Of a DNA stretch of 38,301 nt, positions 31,960 through 38,301 are shown one piece after another; positions within the stretch are counted from its first letter, which is position 1; every line of letters starts with the position of its first letter. The DNA is from Lachnospiraceae bacterium (GTDB lineage Bacteria; Bacillota; Clostridia; Lachnospirales; Lachnospiraceae), in NCBI GenBank assembly GCA_009774625.1, contig VSOB01000031.1, forward strand, positions 1 through 38,301, read 5' to 3'. The position numbers were made by a program, and so were the translations under genes. A model generated the notes under the pieces. It saw only the letters and a program-made list of their open reading frames with translations, made no database searches and was not told where the DNA came from.

Positions 31960-32802
31960 TCACTTTTCCTCAATCAATTTTATCTGTTCCGCCGCTTTAA
32001 GAACATTCAACTGATATTCTGCAATCTCTTTTAAAATTTGAAATCTTTCTGCCTTATTTCTACCCTCACGAATCATTTGTGCATTATGTGTTTCCAAATT
32101 AGACAAAACTGTAAGTTCATTTATTGAAGCAAAATCTCTTACATTATTCTTTTTTGCCAATTCAGGATTTTCATCCCTCCATGCTTTTGCAGTAAATCCG
32201 AATAATGCAACATTCAAAATATCCGCTTCTTCTGCATATGCCAGCCATTCTAGATTTTCTTTATAATTTCCTGACGGGATCAAGTAATTTTTAACCGCAT
32301 CTGTTTGAATCAGATAATTGTTTTTAGACAGAAATCTTTTTGCATCCCACTCAATTTTCTCTGCATCATTCTCCACTTCTTTCAGTCTTTGAAATTCTTT
32401 GATCAAATATAGTTTAAAAACAGGGCTGATCGCCGAAGCAAATTCAAATGCAATATCTTTATGCGCATACGTTCCTCCATATTTTCCACGTTTCACAAAT
32501 AATCCTATTGCTTCTGTCTTTTCAATCCATTCCGAAACACTTAATACAAATGTATGTAAACCTGCTTCGCTTTTAAAGTGGTCGAATTCGACCACTTTAA
32601 AAGCAGGATTATAGATTTGCTCCCACGTACCTAAAAATTCCAAAGTTGCTCTGTTTCGCATCCAATTTTTTACAACATCTGCTCCTCGAGACTCACCAAC
32701 TTTAGCTTTTGCAATATCAGTAATACAGATATAATCATCAAAATTTTCCTCTGAAACAGTAATGTTAATGTTTTGCACCACAATTACTTTATTTTTTCCC
32801 AT
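31960..32802 (-). CDS. KilA-N domain protein
   Basis: About 280 aa from the ATG at 32802 (MGKNKVIVV), chosen because GGGGGAGAAGG lies directly before it. The longer frame to 32859 would start inside the -10 box. The KilA-N domain (~8-115) is seen as DDYICITDIAKAKVGESRGADVVKNWMRNRATLEFLGTWEQIYNP, then GTYAHKDIAFEFASAISPVFKLYLIKEFQRLK. The C-terminal half (~130-280) is helical, with ILKEIAEYQLNVLKAAEQIKLIEE. KilA-N proteins are DNA-binding and typical of phages and mobile islands; some are antirepressor-like. The gene is flanked on both sides by identical 123-bp repeats and is AT-rich, which suggests a transferred unit. Confidence 0.88.
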   Translation of the reverse strand: MGKNKVIVVQNINITVSEENFDDYICITDIAKAKVGESRGADVVKNWMRNRATLEFLGTWEQIYNPAFKVVEFDHFKSEAGLHTFVLSVSEWIEKTEAIGLFVKRGKYGGTYAHKDIAFEFASAISPVFKLYLIKEFQRLKEVENDAEKIEWDAKRFLSKNNYLIQTDAVKNYLIPSGNYKENLEWLAYAEEADILNVALFGFTAKAWRDENPELAKKNNVRDFASINELTVLSNLETHNAQMIREGRNKAERFQILKEIAEYQLNVLKAAEQIKLIEEK

Positions 32803-32854
32803 CCTTCTCCCCCATATGGCACTGATTAAAATCTTATCACTCATGTAGAAGTAT

Positions 32855-32883
32855 ATCATACCATACTATCTTTACTTTTTCAA
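32855..32883 (-). promoter_or_regulatory. Promoter of the KilA-N gene
   Basis: Minus-strand TTGAAA (32878-32883), exactly 17 bp, TATGAT (32855-32860). This gives a leader of ~45 nt to the ATG at 32802. Confidence 0.65.
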
Positions 32884-32990
32884 TTAATTTCGAACATAAG
32901 TTCTATTTCCATTCTAAGAATTCCATGCTATTTATGAATTTTATTCGTTTTATCCCTACCAAATGTTTATATAAAATCCAAACAATGTAT

Positions 32991-33038
32991 AATAAGCACT
33001 TTCTTCGACAATATATATGTCAAAACAAAGTGCTTATT
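32991..33038. repeat. Long hairpin next to repeat copy B
   Basis: AATAAGCACTTT (32991-33002) and AAAGTGCTTATT (33027-33038) are perfect 12-bp inverted complements. Inside, TTCGACA and TGTCAAA nearly extend the stem (a G-U pair on the minus-strand RNA). The corresponding site beside copy A (~31445-31492) keeps the right arm but has lost pairing on the left. Confidence 0.8.
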
Positions 33039-33064
33039 CTCCCAAGAATCTCCTCATTTCTACG

Positions 33065-33187
33065 CCGGCAGACTCTCCTCCACACAAAGCGCCCCATACC
33101 CCGCGTGTGTCAAGTTATTGTCACAAACTTTTTTCACTTTTTTTAAGCAAAATCCCCACAACCCGCATAACTTCGTGGGGCGTGTGG
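33065..33187. repeat. 123-bp direct repeat, copy B
   Basis: Identical to 31518-31640 over 123 bp, offset 1547 bp. Together the copies bracket the KilA-N gene and its promoter. Direct repeats of this type can arise by integration or by duplication and would allow excision by recombination. Confidence 0.9.
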
Positions 33188-33462
33188 TAAATTATTGCTA
33201 AATCACAGCAAAATTGGAGACAAATTATTGTCAAGTTGAAAAAAGCAAAGCAACCTATTCCCAAACCCTTTAACTGCCTGACCAAACCTGCTGTATCCGA
33301 CACTGACCGGGATAATCCAGCCAAATTATGGACAAATATCTTATTCTTAGACGTATATTTTCTTAAAATACAAATAAAGACCTTATAATACATCTATTAT
33401 ATGCTTTTAAAACAAGGTATTTTTCATAATATTGTAAATTGTATTTTTCTGACAGCACTCCT

Positions 33463-35139
33463 TTAATCTTCTACGACAACATCACTGTCATCCGTTAATG
33501 ATAGTTGAACATATTTCTCATTAGAATGCTCTGTTCTACCAGAATATTTTATTAAATAGAATTCCAGAATATCTTTGAGGTCATCTGCCCAAGGTATATT
33601 TCTCAGTTCAGATACATTGAGAGATACCAATGCCATTAGATGCTCTTTCTGTTCATCGTTTAATTTACGATATAGAGTCTTCCATTTTGCAGTTGTACCG
33701 TTTTCTTCAAAATATGAACGAAACATGATCAATTCTCGGGGCATTGCTAATAGTTCAAGATACTCTTCCAAACTGTTACCAAATGCTTTATAAAAAAAAC
33801 TAGATCCAGCTGCCACAACACCCCTTGTTACCTGCAAAATAGCAGAAATTGCACGGACTGACTTCTTGCACCAATTAATGCCAATATAAGTGCGATCTGT
33901 TTCGCTGATCGGAGAATATTTCATCGGGAATGAGAAAATCTGAATGCCCAATTCCTTATTCAATTCAATGTTGATACGTAGACGTTCATACAAATCTTCC
34001 GGCTTATCCTTGTAATTGAACAGAATGTAATTGGAAATTTCTTTAATACCATAACGATGTGCAGTACGTACCGCCTGACAATATACATCTTTTAAATGAA
34101 TATCATCAAACGCAATACGCAAAGGACGAATTGCAAGCCGAGCAAGCTGCTCCATAGTTTCGTCATTGATCTTTCTTGCATCGACACCCTGATTAAAGTC
34201 CAAGTAACGTGCTTTTTTTGCTTTGTTACGATACTTCTCAATGATCGTGGACAATTCTTTATCATGATCCAGCATATATTGTGCATAGTCAACAGCATCC
34301 TCTGCCCCAATGACAATTTGGAGGAATGTTTCTAACATTTCTGCGGATTTAATACGTTTTTTAAAACCCTCCAAATATGTAGCCATCTTCTTATCGAGGA
34401 AATCTGCTCGGTCTCCATTACGATAGCGCATTATGACAATATTGTATACACCAGGATCTACATACTTTGCCCCCCGACCAAATCCCGCTTTACACAGATC
34501 ATCAACAAGAGACATCAAATCCGCAGTATTCAGAACATTATTATCCAGAAGCAAAAGGTGCTGCTTAGGACCGTATTTTTCGTCAATAGTCCTAATCTGA
34601 TCAACAATGTTGTTTGTTACATGAAAATGTGGCTCCAAAATAGGCACCGCACAAAAAGAACAATGGTTCGGACATCCTCTGGTCGTATAAGCAAAATAAT
34701 TATCACCGGCAGGATACTTATAATCGACCTGCTCCAAAATATCATAATCTAGCGGCAATTCGTCCACATTGATATCGTTGTTATCACCAACCACCAAAGT
34801 GTCAGTGAACAACCCAGTCAAAATGTGGGAACGATCAATTCCTGTTGCTTCTACGATCTTCTCCGGCATAAGCGATGCCATAATACCACCAACGTACAAA
34901 TCATCAATGTTGTTTACCAGCAGTTTATAATGATTGATGGTTTTTACATCCACATCAAAATTAAAGGTAAACAGAGTAGTAATATAGATTCTATCCCAAA
35001 CATTTTTATCCACACTGTGATCGAATCCTTTGACAAACTGCACCTCATCCCCCAGCATCTTATGGTATGTGCTTATTTTCATTAATCCCATTGGAGGATA
35101 TTTGTTTTTATAATTTGGTTCGACTAATAAAACTCTCAT
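33463..35139 (-). CDS. Radical SAM protein of a HerA/HSP90-like operon
   Basis: A 558-aa protein. The radical SAM cluster motif C-x3-C-x2-C is in TTRGCPNHCSFCAV (Cys156, Cys160, Cys163). The N-terminal ~130 residues (MRVLLVEPNYKNKYPPMGLMKISTYHKMLGD...) have the layout of a B12-binding-like Rossmann domain but lack D-x-H-x-x-G, so cobalamin binding is unlikely. HLLLLDNNVLN, LDFNQGVDARKINDETMEQLARLAIRPLRIAFDDI and GIKEISNYILFNYKDKPEDLYERL follow the SAM barrel pattern. It should generate a 5'-deoxyadenosyl radical to modify a protein, nucleotide or RNA. The ATG overlaps the stop of the small coiled-coil gene by ATGA. Target unknown. Confidence 0.88.
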   Translation of the reverse strand: MRVLLVEPNYKNKYPPMGLMKISTYHKMLGDEVQFVKGFDHSVDKNVWDRIYITTLFTFNFDVDVKTINHYKLLVNNIDDLYVGGIMASLMPEKIVEATGIDRSHILTGLFTDTLVVGDNNDINVDELPLDYDILEQVDYKYPAGDNYFAYTTRGCPNHCSFCAVPILEPHFHVTNNIVDQIRTIDEKYGPKQHLLLLDNNVLNTADLMSLVDDLCKAGFGRGAKYVDPGVYNIVIMRYRNGDRADFLDKKMATYLEGFKKRIKSAEMLETFLQIVIGAEDAVDYAQYMLDHDKELSTIIEKYRNKAKKARYLDFNQGVDARKINDETMEQLARLAIRPLRIAFDDIHLKDVYCQAVRTAHRYGIKEISNYILFNYKDKPEDLYERLRINIELNKELGIQIFSFPMKYSPISETDRTYIGINWCKKSVRAISAILQVTRGVVAAGSSFFYKAFGNSLEEYLELLAMPRELIMFRSYFEENGTTAKWKTLYRKLNDEQKEHLMALVSLNVSELRNIPWADDLKDILEFYLIKYSGRTEHSNEKYVQLSLTDDSDVVVED

Positions 35140-35594
35140 TTCTTTTTCACACTCAGTTCAGATTTTATAGCCTCACGTAGTTTTTCTGCTGTCCTAGGCT
35201 CTTCGATAAAGAATGTATCAATTACAGTAATAATTCGCTGATACAACTTCCGTTCGTCTCGGCTATACGATGTAGGCAAATCATGCTTGGTTGCATAATC
35301 AGCATTAATGATTTTCTTATTCAGCGAAGTAACCTTTCGCGCTGCCATCTCCGTCTGCGACAACACTTTCTCAACCGTTTCTTTGCGGTCAGCATCAAAT
35401 GTACCACGCACTTGCGCATTTCGGACAGTTTTTTCTTCAGACTCACGCTTCTTTGCGATTTGTTTGAGCTTATCAGCAATCTGTTCTCGCTTCTCATCAG
35501 AAGTAATTGCGCCGGAATCAATTTTTTCTTCCAGTTCCTTCTGCTCTGCATTCAGCTGATTTAAGCGTCTAAGTGCAGATGTTGCTTCAGACAT
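35136..35594 (-). CDS. Small charged coiled-coil protein
   Basis: A 152-aa protein, very rich in E, K and R and helical. LRRLNQLNAEQKELEEKIDSG and EKREQIADKLKQIAKKRESEEKTVRNAQ (~8-62) look like coiled coil. LSQTEMAARKVTSLNKKIINADYA and RIITVIDTFFIEEPRTAEKLREAI follow. No enzyme motif is visible. It overlaps the HSP90-like gene by 34 bp and the radical SAM gene by 4 bp, so it is coupled to both and is probably an adaptor. No family I can name. Confidence 0.7.
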   Translation of the reverse strand: MSEATSALRRLNQLNAEQKELEEKIDSGAITSDEKREQIADKLKQIAKKRESEEKTVRNAQVRGTFDADRKETVEKVLSQTEMAARKVTSLNKKIINADYATKHDLPTSYSRDERKLYQRIITVIDTFFIEEPRTAEKLREAIKSELSVKKK

Positions 35595-36721
35595 GCCACG
35601 ACGATACTTCTATTAATTTCTCCTGCCCACTTACTCAGAGCCTGCCACATTTCACTGTAAATTGCATTAGGCTCAAAATCATCTCTCTGGGAGTTCGGAA
35701 CCAATTCACTATGCAAAGCATGAATTTCTCCAGCAAACATACGATTTGCATTATGACCTTCAGAAGGAAAATATTTCACAAATGTGGTGTTATTACCAAC
35801 TAAAATATTTCCCTTTCGAAAACGTATACCCTGTACCGCTTCATCCGAAATGATACCGGAAAAATCTGTAAGTGCAAGCCATCCAATATATAAAGGTTTC
35901 CCGTCGGATGCTTCAGCATACACAAATTCCACATCACGGACAGAATCCGTATTTTTTGTTTTGACTTGTTTTCCAGTAGACAATGTACGGGAATAAGGCT
36001 TATAGATAGGAAGCTTTCTTGATCCACGAAGTATTTTATAACAGGTTATCGGGCAACAATGTTCGCTAAAATAATCCCGAATTTTTTGTGCCTGCGAAAA
36101 CTGTTGGCTATTAAAGTCAACAGGAGCAGTTTCGGAAAGATAGCTCCACACAGTATTTTCTTCAAGCAAGCCAGAATCCAAAGGAACACCCATCATTTGC
36201 ACTTCAAAATAATGTGCATCTTTATCCTCTGGCTGAGGATCAGCAAAACTGCTGATTGCCTTAAAAGTCTCCATAACATCTGATGTTTCAGCATTAGACT
36301 TTTGAAGAAGCCTCTGCAGTTTAACACAATTGCAAGTCATAATTGTCTTTACTTCTTCCCCACATGCGGAAGTAACAAATTTAACTTCTTTTGCATAAGC
36401 TAGACCTGCAAGTCGTCCAATACCTCGAAAACCTCTCTCATCCATGCCATTCTTATCAGAATCGCCAATACTCAACAGAATCTCTCTAGTTTTTTCAGCA
36501 GGAATACCAGAACCATTATCATGAATAATGATTCTCTGCTTTGCACCATCGATCTGAATATAAATTGCAGCCACAGATGAAGAAATTACCCCACCCGCAA
36601 CAGCTTTGTCAATAGAATCTGTGCTGTTTTGAATATATTCCCGATAAACATGCATCGGGTTAGAATACATACCTTTGGTAAGTATTTCAAGCAAAAACTT
36701 ACCTGCTACAGGTTCACCCAT
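35561..36721 (-). CDS. HSP90/MORC-like GHKL ATPase
   Basis: A 386-aa protein with a Bergerat-fold ATPase at the N-terminus. VYREYIQNSTDSIDKA (Glu28, Asn32) is the N-box, HDNGSGIP (Asp68, Gly70, Gly72) the second ATP motif, and GFRGIGRLAGLAYAKEVKFVT (~97-117) the lid. This layout is that of HSP90, MutL and MORC-type ATPases rather than kinases. MORC-like proteins are known in bacterial conflict and restriction islands. The C-terminal 250 residues are a mixed fold with no family I can name (SDEAVQGIRFRKGNILVGNNT, HALHSELVPNSQRDDFEPN). The ATG overlaps the HerA stop as TAATG, so the two are tightly coupled. Confidence 0.88.
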   Translation of the reverse strand: MGEPVAGKFLLEILTKGMYSNPMHVYREYIQNSTDSIDKAVAGGVISSSVAAIYIQIDGAKQRIIIHDNGSGIPAEKTREILLSIGDSDKNGMDERGFRGIGRLAGLAYAKEVKFVTSACGEEVKTIMTCNCVKLQRLLQKSNAETSDVMETFKAISSFADPQPEDKDAHYFEVQMMGVPLDSGLLEENTVWSYLSETAPVDFNSQQFSQAQKIRDYFSEHCCPITCYKILRGSRKLPIYKPYSRTLSTGKQVKTKNTDSVRDVEFVYAEASDGKPLYIGWLALTDFSGIISDEAVQGIRFRKGNILVGNNTTFVKYFPSEGHNANRMFAGEIHALHSELVPNSQRDDFEPNAIYSEMWQALSKWAGEINRSIVVACLKQHLHLDA

Positions 36722-38301
36722 TATTTACTACCCCCTTGATTGTAAGACGGGAAAGGAAATTGAATCTTTAACAATGTTTTAAAAACAGGATGATGAAGAA
36801 TTAAATCTCCCTTCTTTAGCCTGGTCATCATATTTGCATATACTGTAGGGACAAATTTATAGTCCGGACGGGATACCTCAATGGCATTTGTACGACCATA
36901 TACATTTGTACCACAGTTGCCTTTGATACGTTCGTGAATCGCACTTCTAAACTGTTCCGCCGAAAACAGCACAACGCCTTCAGAGCGACCACGCTCAGTA
37001 ATATCCAACAAATTCGCCAACAGAGGAGAATTCTTACCGGATGTAGAAGGTGCATACTTATTTAATTCGTCAACAAAAATTATGATTCGTTTAGGAACAG
37101 GCATTTTACTACTGCGGTCGTCTTGGTCATAGTCCCCGTGCTTCAAAGAATAGACGGATCGAATAATATCACCAAAAACTAAACACTGCAACTGCTCAGT
37201 CAACCCTGCAATATCAACAACCATCATTTCGCCTCCATTGATATTCAGAACTTCATCAGATAAGTATACTTGATGCTGATCACTTGCCATTGATCTTGAA
37301 TTAACGAAAACATCATCATTAATCGAATTATTAATCAGACGTTTAAATCTTTGCCAAGATTGCATCAAAATACCTGATGAACGGTTTTTCTCACTTCCCT
37401 TAACACAGAACTCTTTTAATTTTTCTTTAAATTCATTCCAACTTGAAACATCTTTAAATTGCGGTCCAGAATCAATTTGATTCAAAATTGACTCAATGGT
37501 GTAGTTCGGGTCATCAATATTAGAAAAAAGCATATCTACCTTATCAATATCATGTTCAAAAGTATATACAAAATTTGCCGCCTGCTTAGCAACATACTGC
37601 TCAGCCAAATCTTCTACAGGCAGTGCCGTATTTGCGTACAGCTTATCCTTCTGACGCCGGTAAGGATACAAGTATTTTACATTTTCAAAAGGTTCGCAGG
37701 GAATGCCTAACACATCCCATTCATCACGCTGTGTCGAAGTGATTTTCTCATTTGGTTGATGAACATGCAGCAAATCATCACCTTTAACATTCATAACAAT
37801 GATCGCAATATCATCTTTATATTTGTGTTGTATCGCTTTCAGCAAAAACATCACATAACTTGTCTTCGTTGCCAAGCCAGAAATGCCAGAAATATTTATA
37901 TGTGCACCTTCTGGACCAATCAAAAAGTCACCATTGTACTTAATAGGTACAGGATCATTCCTGCTGGTTTTCATCAATCCAGCAGGAATTGCAGTTCTCT
38001 CATCAATATTATCCAAGCCGAGAGCAATTTCAATATCGTTATTATCAGCGGTATAGACAGGAGTTCCTTCAAAAACAGGCATAAAGTTTTCTTTTGTGTT
38101 GTGGATAACGGAAACCTTTGCGTAAGACAGAGAAAGCCGTCTGGTCATTGGCATTGTATCCACATTGCCGAAATCAGAAGACACATAATTGCTAAGATGA
38201 CCCGTACCATCTGTGATATGCAGAATATCCTGCACCACTCCATAGGTTATGGAATCGTCAGTTTTATTCTCAACTCGAACAATATCAAAGGGACTCAAAA
38301 T
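36721..38301 (-). CDS. HerA/FtsK-like ATPase (DUF87 type), 5' end probably outside window
   Basis: At least 525 aa. The frame is open to the right edge and the only start seen is a TTG at 38296-38298 without a visible ribosome site, so the true start may lie outside. GISGLATKTS (~138-147) is an atypical Walker A (Thr where Gly usually precedes Lys), as in HerA-like ATP-binding proteins. RIIIFVDELNKYAPS (~404-418) is Walker B with the catalytic Glu. VVDIAGLTEQLQ and FSAEQFRSAIHERIKGNCGTNVYGRTN supply other HerA-type positions. HerA ATPases form hexameric DNA pumps, and relatives work in defence islands with nucleases, SIR2 or DUF4297. No NurA or nuclease is coupled here; the partner is an HSP90-like ATPase. 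Confidence 0.85.
   Translation of the reverse strand: MLSPFDIVRVENKTDDSITYGVVQDILHITDGTGHLSNYVSSDFGNVDTMPMTRRLSLSYAKVSVIHNTKENFMPVFEGTPVYTADNNDIEIALGLDNIDERTAIPAGLMKTSRNDPVPIKYNGDFLIGPEGAHINISGISGLATKTSYVMFLLKAIQHKYKDDIAIIVMNVKGDDLLHVHQPNEKITSTQRDEWDVLGIPCEPFENVKYLYPYRRQKDKLYANTALPVEDLAEQYVAKQAANFVYTFEHDIDKVDMLFSNIDDPNYTIESILNQIDSGPQFKDVSSWNEFKEKLKEFCVKGSEKNRSSGILMQSWQRFKRLINNSINDDVFVNSRSMASDQHQVYLSDEVLNINGGEMMVVDIAGLTEQLQCLVFGDIIRSVYSLKHGDYDQDDRSSKMPVPKRIIIFVDELNKYAPSTSGKNSPLLANLLDITERGRSEGVVLFSAEQFRSAIHERIKGNCGTNVYGRTNAIEVSRPDYKFVPTVYANMMTRLKKGDLILHHPVFKTLLKIQFPFPSYNQGGSK

Larger units (their letters stand above)
32860..33462. other. Gene-free AT-rich stretch with repeat copy B and a hairpin
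   Basis: Holds the KilA-N promoter region, the hairpin at 32991-33038 and repeat copy B (33065-33187). A 90-codon minus frame crosses the repeat (33121-33393) but has no family signature or ribosome site that I can support. From ~33200 to 33462 I see nothing else. Confidence 0.5.

Noticed and set aside
33121..33393. 90-codon minus-strand frame crossing repeat copy B
   Set aside because: Half of it is the non-coding repeat, it has no clear ribosome site and no family signature, and the equivalent frame is not kept in copy A.
1..38301. CRISPR array, tRNA or rRNA genes, complete insertion sequence
   Set aside because: I saw no regularly spaced repeats, no cloverleaf or rRNA-like sequence, and no transposase or integrase frame on either strand.

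Overview
The window reads as a chromosomal segment of a Gram-positive anaerobe of the Clostridia, most likely a Lachnospiraceae gut commensal. This rests on protein style (LysE exporter, S11 carboxypeptidase, SH3-domain surface proteins, copper-amine-oxidase-like domains), strong AGGAGG-type ribosome binding sites and sigma-A-like promoters. It is inferred from gene content only. By eye the first ~20.6 kb is GC-richer, and the last ~7 kb is clearly AT-rich.

Region 1 (1-20642, all minus strand) is one very long operon for a contractile injection system (CIS). In order of transcription it encodes a baseplate/fibre-like protein; a membrane-anchored cytosolic protein; a multi-pass sensor with a degenerate nucleotide-cyclase domain; a MORN-repeat membrane protein; a TolC-like secreted coiled-coil protein; an 851-residue anchored extracytoplasmic protein; a PAAR-like tip; sheath; inner tube; a tail-assembly-type protein; a small DUF6760-like protein that starts with CTG; a second tube-like protein; an 843-residue protein I do not recognise; two CIS-tube/baseplate paralogues; a gpD/VgrG-type hub; and the beginning of a gp5-like spike that runs off the left edge. 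A ~146-bp imperfect palindrome fills the gap before the hub gene. The unusual block of six fibre-like, membrane and envelope proteins at the operon head suggests an envelope-anchored or signal-controlled CIS.

Region 2 (20643-22610, plus strand) is divergent from the CIS operon. It encodes a membrane-bound orphan GHKL ATPase and an anchored SH3-type protein, plausible regulatory or sensory partners of the CIS.

Region 3 (22661-28533, minus strand) holds a glycan-type operon (GT4-like glycosyltransferase, cupin, DegT aminotransferase) behind a good promoter, a previously unmarked serC remnant, a second DegT aminotransferase, a LysE exporter with a palindromic operator, and a LysR regulator.

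Region 4 (28759-31181, minus strand) is a cell-wall operon: a D-Ala-D-Ala carboxypeptidase, an anchored protein of unknown function and perhaps a 61-residue leader ORF.

Region 5 (31182-38301, AT-rich) looks like an accessory island. A KilA-N gene lies between two identical 123-bp direct repeats. Next to it is a tightly coupled four-gene operon: HerA-like ATPase, HSP90/MORC-like GHKL ATPase, a small coiled-coil protein and a radical SAM protein. This combination does not match any defence system I can name and is, with the CIS, the best candidate for an undescribed system.
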